Positions 46,198 through 56,064 of a stretch of DNA of 64,000 bases are shown one piece after another. Position 1 is the first letter of the stretch; the number at the start of each line of letters is the position of its first letter. The DNA comes from an uncultured Bacilli bacterium. Lineage in GTDB: Bacteria; Bacillota_I; Bacilli_A; RF39; UBA660. A program made the position numbers and the translations under genes. The stretch covers positions 21,397-85,396 of the forward strand of contig CAKOYD010000006.1 of NCBI GenBank assembly GCA_934130545.1, written 5' to 3'. The notes beneath the pieces were generated by a model. It saw only the letters and a list, made by a program, of their open reading frames with translations, made no database searches and was not told where the DNA came from.

Positions 46198-47412
46198 ATG
46201 AAATTAATTGAACTAACAGAAACCCAATATCGTAACTATTCCCGTATCCATAAAGAAAAAAATTATTGTCAAACAGTTGAATATACTAATCTATTAGAAA
46301 ATAAAAAATATAATAAAAACTATTTAGGTCTAATAGATGATAATAATAATGTTCTAGGTGCTACTCTTCTATTAAGTAGCAGTTTAGGTATTAAAAAAGG
46401 TATTATTCCTGGAGGATTCCTTATCGATTATACTAATAAAGACTTACTAGATACTTTCTGTAAATATTTAAAAGATTATTTAAAGAAAAGTAATTATATC
46501 TACGTATCAATGTTTCCGTTATTTAGATATAAAGTATATAATAGCAAAAAAGTATTATTACAAGACAATAGTGATATAGTAAATATTTTAAATAAATATA
46601 ACTTTGTTGCAACTGACTATACTAATAAATTTAGTAAATATGATTTAGTAGTAGAATCTAAAAAGAATCTAAATGATATTTATAATAGTTTTAACTCAAA
46701 CACTAAAAGGAATATTAGAAACAGTATTTATATGGGAATAACTATTGAAAAAGCCAATGATAATGAATTAGACACCTTCTATGAAATGACTAAAAAATGT
46801 ACCAAACAAAGTATTAGTTTTTTAAAAAATTACTTAACTAGTTATTCCACACCAGATAATGCCATGGAAGTATATTATGCTAAACTAAAAGCTGATGTTT
46901 ATATCAATAACTATCGTCATCTATTAGCTAAAGAACAAGAAAGAAACAGAAACTTAAACAATAATCTTCAAAATAATAATAGTAAAAAAAGAAATAAAAC
47001 TATATCTAGAAAAATGGAATCTGATCGCTTAATAGAAAAATATAATAATGAAATAATTAAAGGTACTAATTTACTAAAGAAATACCCCGATGGAATAATA
47101 TTAGGTACTACTGCTGTTCTTCTTAACAAAAAAGAAGTATACTTTCTAATAGAAGGTCACGATCAAGCTGTTAACAAAGTATCTACATCTCATATTCTAA
47201 AATGGGAAATAATTAAAAAATATTATCAACAAGGTTATCGTATATTTAACCTTGGCAGTGTCCATAACAACCTAGATAAAAAAGGAAAATTCTATGGACT
47301 ATATCAGCATAAAATAGGCTTTGGAAGTGATATTATAGAATACTATCCTAACCTAGATCTAGTTCTAAACCAATTCATCTATAAAATAATAAAATTTAAA
47401 AACAAAAAATAG
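46198..47412 (+). CDS. FemAB-family peptidoglycan bridge aminoacyltransferase
   Basis: This 404-residue protein has two GNAT-like halves typical of FemX/FemA (NYCQTVEYTNLL and SNTKRNIRNSIYMGITIEK; FNLGSVHNNLDKKGKFYGLY) and a long charged coiled-coil insert (about 235-300) as in Fem proteins. It should add an amino acid from aminoacyl-tRNA to lipid II in making the interpeptide bridge. It has its own TGTTATAAT extended -10 (46165-46173) and an AAAGGAG ribosome binding site. Confidence 0.88.
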   Translation: MKLIELTETQYRNYSRIHKEKNYCQTVEYTNLLENKKYNKNYLGLIDDNNNVLGATLLLSSSLGIKKGIIPGGFLIDYTNKDLLDTFCKYLKDYLKKSNYIYVSMFPLFRYKVYNSKKVLLQDNSDIVNILNKYNFVATDYTNKFSKYDLVVESKKNLNDIYNSFNSNTKRNIRNSIYMGITIEKANDNELDTFYEMTKKCTKQSISFLKNYLTSYSTPDNAMEVYYAKLKADVYINNYRHLLAKEQERNRNLNNNLQNNNSKKRNKTISRKMESDRLIEKYNNEIIKGTNLLKKYPDGIILGTTAVLLNKKEVYFLIEGHDQAVNKVSTSHILKWEIIKKYYQQGYRIFNLGSVHNNLDKKGKFYGLYQHKIGFGSDIIEYYPNLDLVLNQFIYKIIKFKNKK

Positions 47413-47440
47413 AGAAAATACTAAAATTTCTCTATTTTTT
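47404..47440. terminator. Bidirectional terminator between convergent genes
   Basis: A 14-bp stem with arms at 47404-47417 and 47427-47440 (AAAAAATAGAGAAA and its complement) is flanked by A and T runs, suitable for both the FemAB-like gene and the convergent membrane protein gene. Confidence 0.85.
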
Positions 47441-47443
47441 TTC

Positions 47444-48112
47444 TTAGTCAACAAATACCATATTTGTATAATATTTCTTTAAAAACTCATCAGGATAATA
47501 TTTATCCAAAAACTCCCCAAACTTTGTGTATGGTGGAATATTCTGTCTACGATAATTCTGTCTAATAATACTACTCCACGAAATAAAACAGTCAAATATC
47601 ATAAACACCAATAATACCATTGTAAGCTTACACCCTATATTATAATCTATTCTCTCTATTAAATTAGACATAACTGGATATACCCACATATTCCATACCA
47701 TAGCTAGTAATCCCCAAAAGAGTGCATAAGGTATTGTTGTTCGACCATTTATATTTAAAAACTTATTATGATAATTCCAAGAAACAGCACCAATTACTAA
47801 TTCTTGAAAATAACTAGTAAGATATTCTACTGTTCCACCTAATACAGCACCATATAACAAATAATGATACCACTTATAATTTTTATTCTTAGCAAAAGCC
47901 ATTGTTAAAATAACAGCACCTGCTCCATATAAAGGATTAAATGGTCCATATATTACTCCGCGTTTAAGTTTCCAAACCCATATTCCTTCATTTAAAAGAT
48001 GCAATACTAAAGTATATATCTGTTCCCAATAAACGCCAAATACTGATCCAATAATAAATACCCAAAAGTATTTATGAAAACAATATCCTTTAGCAAATTC
48101 ATTTTTCTTCAT
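47444..48112 (-). CDS. Putative ABC-type membrane protein (PF06541-like)
   Basis: A 222-residue protein with about five or six membrane segments and conserved aromatic and Gly-Pro rich loops (VFGVYWEQIY, RGVIYGPFNPLYGAGAVIL, GTVEYLTSYFQE). This pattern fits the putative ABC-transporter type IV/CmpB-like family of Firmicutes, whose function is not established. It lies 15 bases downstream of the LTA synthase gene and is probably co-transcribed. Confidence 0.75.
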   Translation of the reverse strand: MKKNEFAKGYCFHKYFWVFIIGSVFGVYWEQIYTLVLHLLNEGIWVWKLKRGVIYGPFNPLYGAGAVILTMAFAKNKNYKWYHYLLYGAVLGGTVEYLTSYFQELVIGAVSWNYHNKFLNINGRTTIPYALFWGLLAMVWNMWVYPVMSNLIERIDYNIGCKLTMVLLVFMIFDCFISWSSIIRQNYRRQNIPPYTKFGEFLDKYYPDEFLKKYYTNMVFVD

Positions 48113-48127
48113 TCTACTCCTTACTAC

Positions 48128-50080
48128 TTATTTTTTATTTACTATCTCTTTTAATAAATCAAAACTAATTATATCATCAGACACTTCTAATATCTGACGA
48201 GCCTTCTCCTTCCTAACATCAATATATTCTTTATCATAAATATCTATTACCATTTGATTCTTAATTGAATATACTTCATCATTTTGACTATTATAATAAT
48301 ATTTATCAGTAAGGAATGATCCTCCTTTAAATACTACCATATTACTACCATCTTTAATACTCATAATATCAGTACCTAAACTATACTTACTACTAACTCC
48401 AAGCATATTACCAAGTGTAGGTAAACTATCTATCATACCCATTGGTGTATCACACTTAACGTTAAATTTTTGATCTTTAGTCCAAATAATATATGGTGTA
48501 CTCTTATCTAAAGCATACTTATACTTATTAACATCCACATATCCATTATCTCCACTTGTAAGTATTTTACCCGTACTACTATCATAATTATATAATAAAT
48601 TATAACTATCCATACTAATTCTAGCATCATGATCTCCATAAATAACTAATACTGTATTATCAAGCAATCCTTCTTTATCTAACTCATCAATAAATTCACC
48701 TAGAGCTTCATCAGAATAATGCAAAGCTTTAATATATCTACCCATAACATCATCTTCTAAATAGCCAACATTATATTCCCCCATTTTATCAGTATCACTC
48801 CATGGTACATGACTAGTTAAAGTAATTAATGTTCCCATATACTTCTCATTATTAGCGGCTATTTCCTTAATCATTGGTACACTTTGCCTAAAGAATGACT
48901 TATCAGATAAACCAAAAGTACCTATTACTTCATCTATTTCATAATAATTCTTAGAATAAAACTTATCATATCCTAAACTCTTATGCATATTAGCTCTATT
49001 CCAAAAGTCCCCATTATTCGCATGCATACTAAATGTATAATACCCCTGTTCTTTTAATAACTTCTGTAATGAAACATAATAATTATTAGCATAACTAACA
49101 AATACTGTTCCACTAGAAGAAGGCATCAAAGAAGTCGAAAAAGTAAACTCTGAATCACTACTTGTACCTACTCCTACCTGTGGATAAAAATTACTAAAGA
49201 ATATTCCTTCACTAGCTAATTTATTAATATTAGGTAATACTTCTCTACCATCAAATGATAAATTCATAACAAATGATTGTAAACTCTCAAAATGTATTAC
49301 TATCACATTCTTATCTTTAAATATATCTGTATATTCATTAGCACTTTTCTTAACTTTATTATTATTATTATAATAGTCTGTTACCTCTTTATAAGCATTA
49401 TCATGTCCAAAAATATTATTTAGTTTTGGCTCTAAACTCTGTACTAAATCATCTATTTGATACATATATACTCCAAAGCATTTAACTACTGATACTCTAT
49501 TCCATAAGTTTAAAAATCTATTCCATTCTGGAGCACTAGATAATACAGAACCAATAGCCAATATAACTATAATAGATACTACATACTTCTTCCACATTAA
49601 CTTAAAATCACTCTTACGAATATAACTCATCGTAATATTATTTTTCTTTAAATAATTATAATATATTATTATAGCTGGTATCTCTAATAAATAAATAAAA
49701 TCATATATATGAAATACATTCTCCATCACTCCAACGTCCATATCTAATATAAATAAAGACGTCAAAAGAAGAGAAATAGATGCAAAAGAATCATAATAAT
49801 GATAATATGCAGCATTTGCCATACATATAAACGATGTAATAATACTCCATACTAAATAATATTTAAATCTATTCTTATCTTTAATTAAAAAAGAAAACGC
49901 TCCAATAATTAATAAAAATCCTAAATCAAATAATATTGGTCTAATATCATAAAAATTACCAACAGTAATAGTTCTTACTAATATACCATTAAATAGAGAA
50001 TAACCAACAAAAAACATAAACATCTTTTCTCTTTTAGCAAACTTAACAATTTTATTAAAAAATTTTTTCACTTTATTCAT
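48128..50080 (-). CDS. ltaS: Lipoteichoic acid synthase-like sulfatase-family protein
   Basis: The protein has 650 residues. About five N-terminal membrane segments (to residue 185) precede an extracellular sulfatase-fold domain. Visible blocks are VIVIHFESLQSFVMNL, the nucleophile Thr in VGVGTSSDSEFTFST (near 305), FSMHANNGDFWNR and VIYGDHDAR. LtaS polymerises glycerol phosphate on a glycolipid anchor; such an anchor could come from the GT4 enzyme at 41.7 kb. Paralogues with other phosphotransferase roles exist, so the exact polymer is inferred. Confidence 0.9.
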   Translation of the reverse strand: MNKVKKFFNKIVKFAKREKMFMFFVGYSLFNGILVRTITVGNFYDIRPILFDLGFLLIIGAFSFLIKDKNRFKYYLVWSIITSFICMANAAYYHYYDSFASISLLLTSLFILDMDVGVMENVFHIYDFIYLLEIPAIIIYYNYLKKNNITMSYIRKSDFKLMWKKYVVSIIVILAIGSVLSSAPEWNRFLNLWNRVSVVKCFGVYMYQIDDLVQSLEPKLNNIFGHDNAYKEVTDYYNNNNKVKKSANEYTDIFKDKNVIVIHFESLQSFVMNLSFDGREVLPNINKLASEGIFFSNFYPQVGVGTSSDSEFTFSTSLMPSSSGTVFVSYANNYYVSLQKLLKEQGYYTFSMHANNGDFWNRANMHKSLGYDKFYSKNYYEIDEVIGTFGLSDKSFFRQSVPMIKEIAANNEKYMGTLITLTSHVPWSDTDKMGEYNVGYLEDDVMGRYIKALHYSDEALGEFIDELDKEGLLDNTVLVIYGDHDARISMDSYNLLYNYDSSTGKILTSGDNGYVDVNKYKYALDKSTPYIIWTKDQKFNVKCDTPMGMIDSLPTLGNMLGVSSKYSLGTDIMSIKDGSNMVVFKGGSFLTDKYYYNSQNDEVYSIKNQMVIDIYDKEYIDVRKEKARQILEVSDDIISFDLLKEIVNKK

Positions 50081-50178
50081 AAAATACCTCTTCTTCGTTA
50101 ATTATTATAACACTATAACTATTATATTTCAATCAAACAACAAAAAAACAGGACACTACTTCCTGTTAAATTATCATA

Positions 50179-50254
50179 TGGCGCCTAATGTAGGACTCGA
50201 ACCTACGACCTATCGGTTAACAGCCGAGTGCTCTACCGACTGAGCTAATTAGGC
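50179..50254 (-). tRNA. tRNA-Asn (GTT)
   Basis: A complete 76-nt cloverleaf on the reverse strand: acceptor GCCTAAT/ATTAGGC, anticodon arm CTCGG-CTGTTAA-CCGAT with anticodon GTT, T-loop TTCGAGT and an encoded CCA end. It stands between ltaS and the tsaD operon, which is needed for t6A37 in ANN-decoding tRNAs such as this one. Confidence 0.97.
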
Positions 50255-50377
50255 ATCTATCGCAAATGACTATTTCATTATATAATAAAATAATCTATTA
50301 TGCAATACCTTTTTTATTATTTTTTCACTTTTTTTCTAATTTATGCATCTATGTTTTAATTTTTAATAATAAATCAC

Positions 50378-50407
50378 AAAGTTATTCCAGTACAATGGAA
50401 TAACTTT
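50378..50407. terminator. Perfect hairpin downstream of tsaD
   Basis: A perfect 12-bp stem AAAGTTATTCCA/TGGAATAACTTT with a 6-base loop. The better T-run (TTTTT) is on the + strand, while the leftward direction needed for tsaD has only TTTGTG. It probably ends the tsaD operon and insulates tRNA-Asn. The rest of 50,081-50,440, apart from the tRNA, shows nothing recognisable. Confidence 0.6.
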
Positions 50408-50440
50408 TTACATCGTAATAAAAAAGTAGCCATTATTAAG

Positions 50441-51463
50441 CTACTCCATACCATTAAACTTATATAAACTATCTACTGCCGTAGCATCAAGTTCTAGATC
50501 GGCCCTAATACCAGCCTTATATGCATAGTACCCTGCTGCCCCAATCATTGCTGCATTATCTGTACAATATTTTATTCTAGGTACACTAAAATTATAACCA
50601 TTTTCTGTACATAACTTACTTAAATTATCACGAAGACCTTTATTAGCCGCTACTCCACCAGCCATAACTAAATTATGAACACCATACTCTTTCATAGCAC
50701 GCATAGTCTTCTTGGATAATACCTCCACTACTCTATTTTGAAAAGAACAACACATATCATTAATTCTTATCTCATTGCCTCTTTGCTTTTCGTTATGTAC
50801 TAAATTAACAACAGCACTCTTTATTCCACTAAAAGAAAAGTTATAACTATCATCATTAAGTGGAAGTGGTAAATTATATGTATCATTACCAATATGCGCT
50901 CTTTCATCAACTAATGGCCCACCAGGATAACTAAGACCAAGTATTTTAGCTACCTTATCGTAAGCTTCTCCAACCGCATCATCTAATGTTGAACCGATCT
51001 TTTTAAATGAATAGTCCTTATCCATATATACCAAATCAGTATGTCCCCCACTAACAACAAGAGCTATTAATGGGAACTCTAATCTTTTCTCTAAATTATT
51101 AGCGTATATATGACCAGCAATATGATGAACAGGTATTAAAGGCTTATTGCAAACTAAAGATATTGTTTTAGCGCATTGAAGTCCTATCATCAAAGAACCT
51201 ATTAATCCTGGGCCATAAGTAACTCCAATAATATCTATATCATCAAGACTCATCTTACTCTCAGTAAGTAATTCATCAAGTACTATTGTAATACTTTCAA
51301 TATGACTCCTACTTGCAATCTCCGGTACTACTCCACCAAACTTCTTATGAATATCAATTTGTGTTAAAACAACTGTACTAATTTCTTCTGTACCATTTTT
51401 AATAATACTCATACTAGTCTCATCACAAGAAGACTCAATAGCTAAACAATATATATCTTTCAT
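50441..51463 (-). CDS. tsaD: tRNA t6A transferase subunit TsaD
   Basis: A 340-residue Kae1/TsaD protein with AIESSCDETS at the start, metal ligands in VHHIAGHIYANN, ALVVSGGHTDLVYM and LVMAGGVAANKGLR. It transfers threonylcarbamoyl to A37 of ANN-reading tRNAs together with TsaB and TsaE. All three genes lie in one operon here, with rimI between tsaB and tsaD. Confidence 0.97.
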   Translation of the reverse strand: MKDIYCLAIESSCDETSMSIIKNGTEEISTVVLTQIDIHKKFGGVVPEIASRSHIESITIVLDELLTESKMSLDDIDIIGVTYGPGLIGSLMIGLQCAKTISLVCNKPLIPVHHIAGHIYANNLEKRLEFPLIALVVSGGHTDLVYMDKDYSFKKIGSTLDDAVGEAYDKVAKILGLSYPGGPLVDERAHIGNDTYNLPLPLNDDSYNFSFSGIKSAVVNLVHNEKQRGNEIRINDMCCSFQNRVVEVLSKKTMRAMKEYGVHNLVMAGGVAANKGLRDNLSKLCTENGYNFSVPRIKYCTDNAAMIGAAGYYAYKAGIRADLELDATAVDSLYKFNGME

Positions 51464-51817
51464 TTACATCACCTGCTTTTCCATCAAAATACCATCTTCA
51501 TTACCATAATAAAACTTTCTTAAAGCTACTTCATTAAATCCAAACTTCTTATACATATGTCTGGCTATTTCATTACTAACTCTAACTTCTAAAGTAATAT
51601 TAACTACTCTATTACTAATAGCTTCACTAATCAAATAACTCATTAACTTAGAGCCTATTCCTTTATTACGATAATTACTATCTACCATAATATTATTAAT
51701 TTCCATTCTATCATATATTAAAGCATATTCTAAATAACCAACTACTTCATCAGCAATAAGATAATTAACACATCTTACAAAAGGATTATTACTACTGCTA
51801 TCTACTTCAACTATCAT
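51464..51817 (-). CDS. rimI: RimI-like ribosomal protein N-acetyltransferase
   Basis: A 117-residue GNAT protein with the acetyl-CoA loop YRNKGIGSKLMSYLI and the C-terminal ARHMYKKFGFNEVALR block of RimI, which acetylates the S18 N-terminus in E. coli. It is short (usual about 150) but the core motifs are intact. It starts at the stop of tsaB and ends at the start of tsaD. Confidence 0.85.
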   Translation of the reverse strand: MIVEVDSSSNNPFVRCVNYLIADEVVGYLEYALIYDRMEINNIMVDSNYRNKGIGSKLMSYLISEAISNRVVNITLEVRVSNEIARHMYKKFGFNEVALRKFYYGNEDGILMEKQVM

Positions 51818-52440
51818 TACTTACTCTCTAATACTTGTGGTAATTTCAAATAATTAGGTACAATAGCATGTGCTGATACTTTTTCTTTATCCATGTAATA
51901 ATTAATAATTTTAACAAAATCTAAGTTAACTTTATTAACCTTAATTACCCCAACAACATTAAAATCATTACTAATCACTCTAGGATTATATTCATTATAT
52001 AATTTAATAACTTCATTAGCATCACAGAACTTTTCATCAATTACATCATTATAATTACTATCATATAATCCAACATAGTAGTTACCATTATTAGCACTTA
52101 TTAAAGATAAATAATAATCACTAGTATAATTACAACTAACTGCTAATTCTTTTAAAGAAGAAACCGGTGTAATATCTTTTTTAATTAAATAACCATAAGT
52201 TTTAGCTATACTAACACCTATTCTAACTCCCGTAAAAGAACCGGGTCCATTACATACCATAATATTATTAATATCATTAGCGTCTATTCCTGCTTCATCT
52301 AAACAATTCTTAATAAAACTAGTGGTATATTTAGAATGACCACTAGGTATACAAGCCTCTTTACTAGCTAATACCTTATCCCCTGAAACAATAGCAATAT
52401 AAACATTTATACTACTAGTATCTATAAATAAAGTTATCAT
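51817..52440 (-). CDS. tsaB: t6A scaffold subunit TsaB
   Basis: A 207-residue protein with TLFIDTSSINVYIAIV at the start and the signature VCNGPGSFTGVRIGVS. TsaB dimerises with TsaD and links it to TsaE in t6A synthesis. It starts in a 4-base overlap (ATGA) with the TGA stop of tsaE. Confidence 0.93.
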   Translation of the reverse strand: MITLFIDTSSINVYIAIVSGDKVLASKEACIPSGHSKYTTSFIKNCLDEAGIDANDINNIMVCNGPGSFTGVRIGVSIAKTYGYLIKKDITPVSSLKELAVSCNYTSDYYLSLISANNGNYYVGLYDSNYNDVIDEKFCDANEVIKLYNEYNPRVISNDFNVVGVIKVNKVNLDFVKIINYYMDKEKVSAHAIVPNYLKLPQVLESK

Positions 52441-52886
52441 ATAATATCCTCACATACTTCTACATATCTACTACCTCTAGGTCGTAAAACAACTAATCTA
52501 GATTCTTCATCAACAATCTTAATTTCAATATCTAATCTCTCACTAGGTAAGTAATCTTTAATCATATCAGCCCATTCGATAATAGTTACTCCACCCTTAT
52601 CGTAGTATTCTTCAATGCCTAAATTATCAATATTGCCAGAGACTCTATATACATCCATATGATATAAAGGAAGTTCTCCAATATATTCTTTAATTATATT
52701 AAAAGTAGGAGAACTAACATCACTAATTCCCATTGCATCCGCAAAAGCCTTAGCAAATACTGTCTTACCACTACCAAGTTCCCCATTTAAACAAATTACC
52801 ATATTAGGAAACTTTTCGCTTTCTATATTTTGTGCAAGTTCAATCATTTCACTTTCACTTCTAATAGTTAATTTATATTCATCCAT
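52437..52886 (-). CDS. tsaE: t6A ATPase subunit TsaE
   Basis: The ATG at 52886, with GAGGATGA upstream, gives 149 residues. The P-loop ICLNGELGSGKTVFAKAFA, FNIIKEYIG and IIEWADMI blocks are those of TsaE, the ATPase of the t6A complex. It ends with TGA overlapping the tsaB start. It heads the tsaE-tsaB-rimI-tsaD unit. Confidence 0.93.
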   Translation of the reverse strand: MDEYKLTIRSESEMIELAQNIESEKFPNMVICLNGELGSGKTVFAKAFADAMGISDVSSPTFNIIKEYIGELPLYHMDVYRVSGNIDNLGIEEYYDKGGVTIIEWADMIKDYLPSERLDIEIKIVDEESRLVVLRPRGSRYVEVCEDII

Positions 52887-52945
52887 ATCTGTCATCCTCA
52901 TCTTTCATTTTAATTATAACAAAAGATATATTAACAATTCAATAC

Positions 52946-53491
52946 CTATTCATTATTTTTAGTTAAATAGACATATTTCTCATAATAATCATTAATAGTT
53001 TTTCTATCAAAAGGCATTTCATTTCTTCTAACCATGTCAATTAAATTACCAAGTTCATACTTTAAAATAAAGTCTAATCTATTAGAATAATGCATTTGTT
53101 TTTTATGATATTTATATTCCATACGATCTAATATTTTAAAGCTACCATTAGGAAATACTCTTAAGTCTAAATCATAATCTATATATTTTATTACCTTATT
53201 ATCAATAAGTACTGGTGTCGCTATATTACAATAAAAATATATACCATAATCTTTTAACTGTCCAATAATATTAAACCATCTATCTCTAAAGAAAAACATA
53301 ATTGCAGGTTCTTTAGTCTTCCATACTTTACCATCGCTATCAATAACTGTTGTTCTATTATTACCAAATACAATATAATCATCATATATATCAAGTACTA
53401 CTGCTTCATCCCATTGACGATGTAATTTACCATTATGTTTATAACAATGTATCTCTAACTTATCACCAATTTTAATACCATCTACACTCAT
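52946..53491 (-). CDS. DUF402/NtdP-like nucleoside phosphatase
   Basis: A 181-residue protein matching the DUF402 (YgaC/NtdP) pattern: EPAIMFFFRDRWFNIIGQL, GIYFYCNIATP and KYIDYDLDLRVFPNG with conserved Asp residues that bind metal in NtdP-type nucleoside tri/diphosphatases. Length is typical. It is transcribed leftwards ahead of the tsaE operon. Confidence 0.85.
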   Translation of the reverse strand: MSVDGIKIGDKLEIHCYKHNGKLHRQWDEAVVLDIYDDYIVFGNNRTTVIDSDGKVWKTKEPAIMFFFRDRWFNIIGQLKDYGIYFYCNIATPVLIDNKVIKYIDYDLDLRVFPNGSFKILDRMEYKYHKKQMHYSNRLDFILKYELGNLIDMVRRNEMPFDRKTINDYYEKYVYLTKNNE

Positions 53492-53612
53492 TTATTTATC
53501 ACCTACTAATTCCCAATAATTCAAATGTATTATACACTATTTTTACTTATTTAACAATAAATATACCCAATTTTACAAACATTATGTTATAATCAAATAA
53601 AGGATTGATTAT

Positions 53613-54563
53613 ATGAAGAAAGTTGTTAATTTAATTAAATATTTTTTTATCGGTGTATATACTATTATAATTTGCCCATTTAAATATTTAATAATTGGAA
53701 TTATGTATGTATTTATGCCAAGAAAAAGAAAAGAACTACAATATAAAGGAAAACCTCTTGTACCCCTAATGATGATAACGTTAAGTCTTAGTATTTACTT
53801 TATATCTATATTCTTTATCTCTAGATGGTATGTTCAGAATCTTAAAATAGATTATTTAACTAAAACCATTATTGATAATACTAAAGTAATTGAACAAATA
53901 GAAAAAGAAGAAAAAAATAATAAACCTAACAATAATATTACTACTACACCATATATTCCAAGTGATCAAAATACCACTAATGAAAGTTTCATTTCCGTTG
54001 ATTTTACCTCTTTATTAGAACAAAATAAAGATACAGTTGGATGGATTAGAGTAAATAATACTAATATTGACTATTCTGTTGTTCAAACAACTGATAACGA
54101 ATATTATTTAAGTCATGACTTTAATAAAAGATATAATATCTATGGTTGGGTTTTTGGCGACTTTCGTGATGATTTTACTAAGTTCCAAAAGAACACTATT
54201 ATTTATGCTCACAATACCGGAAGAGGCACTATGTTTGCTACTCTACCAAACGCCACTAAAGAATATTGGTATACTAACGAAGAAAATCACTATATAAAAA
54301 TATCAACGCCAACATCTAACACTATATGGAAAATATTTTCTATCTATACCACTACTGGTAATGATGTCTACTATCTAAAAACATACTTCAACAATAAAGA
54401 TGATTATCAAGATTTTCTTAATACACTAAAAGATAAAAGTATTTATAATTTTAATGAAACATTAACTTCTAGCGATAAAATACTTACCTTATCTACTTGT
54501 GATAGTACTGGCAAAAAAAGAATTGCTGTTCATGCTAAAATGATTAAAGTTGAATATCGTTAA
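53613..54563 (+). CDS. srtB: Class B sortase
   Basis: A 316-residue sortase with an N-terminal membrane region (two hydrophobic stretches, residues 8-32 and 48-72), a linker rich in Asn and Thr, and a sortase B fold: VDYSVVQ-like start (NTNIDYSVVQTTDNEYYL), His in TIIYAHNTGRG (near 198), Cys in ILTLSTCDS (near 295) and Arg in KKRIAVHAK. All three catalytic residues are intact, unlike the ICE sortase. An extended -10 (TGTTATAAT, 53585-53593) and AAAGGATTG ribosome binding site precede it. No obvious chromosomal substrate is in the window. Confidence 0.9.
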   Translation: MKKVVNLIKYFFIGVYTIIICPFKYLIIGIMYVFMPRKRKELQYKGKPLVPLMMITLSLSIYFISIFFISRWYVQNLKIDYLTKTIIDNTKVIEQIEKEEKNNKPNNNITTTPYIPSDQNTTNESFISVDFTSLLEQNKDTVGWIRVNNTNIDYSVVQTTDNEYYLSHDFNKRYNIYGWVFGDFRDDFTKFQKNTIIYAHNTGRGTMFATLPNATKEYWYTNEENHYIKISTPTSNTIWKIFSIYTTTGNDVYYLKTYFNNKDDYQDFLNTLKDKSIYNFNETLTSSDKILTLSTCDSTGKKRIAVHAKMIKVEYR

Positions 54564-54566
54564 AAA

Positions 54567-54595
54567 AATGCCTTTCGCTTTGAAAGACATTCTTT
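54567..54595. terminator. Terminator between convergent srtB and S41 protease genes
   Basis: Stem arms 54567-54576 and 54582-54591 pair at nine of ten positions (AATGcCTTTC with GAAAGaCATT), flanked by A-rich and T-rich runs, suitable for ending transcription from both sides. Confidence 0.7.
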
Positions 54596-54597
54596 AT

Positions 54598-55935
54598 TTA
54601 TTTACTAACTAATTCTAAAGCCTTATTTAACTGAGCATCATTTTCTGATAAAGGATTATTATAATATGCTTCAGACTGTTCAACATAATCTGTTGGACTA
54701 ACTCCCACATCATTAATCCAATTACCATCCGGAGTTAACCATTTCTCAATTGTATATTTAATCATCGTACCATCGCTTAACTTAGATACTTGTTGAACCG
54801 TACCCTTACCATATGTATTAGTACCTACAATAAAGCCTTTGTAACTTTCTTTAATAGTTGAAGCCAATATCTCAGAAGCCGAACCACTTAATTCGTTAGT
54901 TAAAACTGCTACTGGATAAGTTCTCTTTGTCTTAGTCTTATCTTTTACTGAAGTTATCTTCTTGCCATCATCTAGTTGATATATAACTTTACCCTTTTCT
55001 AAGAATAAACTACAAATATCTGTAACACTAGATAAATATCCACCACCATTATCTCTAACATCAATAATTAAACCATCAATATTTTTCTTCTCTAATTCTT
55101 TTAAACTAGCCTCAAACTGTTTATTAGCAACTGAAGTAAATACTGAAATAGATATATAACCAATCTTCTTATTATTTACATCAAAAATATTACTATTAAC
55201 AACCGGTACTTCTATCTTACTTCTTTTAATTGTAACATCTTTTTCTACTCCATCTCTCATTACTGTTAAAACAACACTACTATTATTACTAGACTTAACA
55301 TAATTAGCTAAATCTTCTTGATTCTTATCAGTATAACTAACACCATCAACCTTAGTAATTATATCTCCTTCTTGTAAACCAGCTTTTGCTGCCGGCATAT
55401 TATTATAAACTTTATTAACAACAATCTTACTATCACTATAATATACCACTGCCCCAATACCTTCATAAGTACCAACAACATTCTCATCAAAAGATATTGT
55501 ACTATCTAAATCACTATAATTAGTATACACATCACCAATACTAGATAACATTCCATTAATAGCATCATCTACCATCTTATCTTTATCAATATCCGTATAA
55601 TAATTCTTAACTACTTTATCATAAACATTAACAAGTTTCTTTAAATCACTATTAAGTAAAATAAAATTCTTCCCACCACTTAAAGTAAAGATAAGTAAAA
55701 AGCAAAATACCATTCCCATAACTATACCCACTATCATATATCTAGACACTTCTTTAGCAGTATAATTATCCTTTACTTGATCATCTTTAAAAAACTTATA
55801 TATTATATTATCTTTATACTTTTCATGTCTTATTCTTTTCTTCTCATCTTTTATCTTTTTCTTTTCTTCTTTAATAATTTTTTTAGCTTTATCAATAACG
55901 CTATTCTTGCTATTTTTTTTCTTTTTTAAAAACAT
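54598..55935 (-). CDS. S41-family carboxy-terminal processing protease (CtpA/B-like)
   Basis: The ATG at 55935 after GGAGATGAT gives 445 residues. A long basic coiled cytoplasmic N-terminus is followed by one membrane segment (near 67-88), a PDZ domain (about 150-225, AAKAGLQEGDIITKVDG) and the S41 protease domain with Ser in NELSGSASEILA and Lys in TYGKGTVQQV. CtpB in Bacillus triggers the sigma-K checkpoint in sporulation; a similar role is possible given the neighbouring germination genes. The extended Lys-rich N-terminus is unusual. Confidence 0.9.
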   Translation of the reverse strand: MFLKKKKNSKNSVIDKAKKIIKEEKKKIKDEKKRIRHEKYKDNIIYKFFKDDQVKDNYTAKEVSRYMIVGIVMGMVFCFLLIFTLSGGKNFILLNSDLKKLVNVYDKVVKNYYTDIDKDKMVDDAINGMLSSIGDVYTNYSDLDSTISFDENVVGTYEGIGAVVYYSDSKIVVNKVYNNMPAAKAGLQEGDIITKVDGVSYTDKNQEDLANYVKSSNNSSVVLTVMRDGVEKDVTIKRSKIEVPVVNSNIFDVNNKKIGYISISVFTSVANKQFEASLKELEKKNIDGLIIDVRDNGGGYLSSVTDICSLFLEKGKVIYQLDDGKKITSVKDKTKTKRTYPVAVLTNELSGSASEILASTIKESYKGFIVGTNTYGKGTVQQVSKLSDGTMIKYTIEKWLTPDGNWINDVGVSPTDYVEQSEAYYNNPLSENDAQLNKALELVSK

Positions 55936-56064
55936 TAATATCATCTCCTGAAATGTTATATCATCATTTATTAAAATATATCACAAATATAATTAATAAA
56001 CAATTAATATTCTAAACTTTACATAATAATTTATCTAATACACATACTATATTTGGTGAATTAT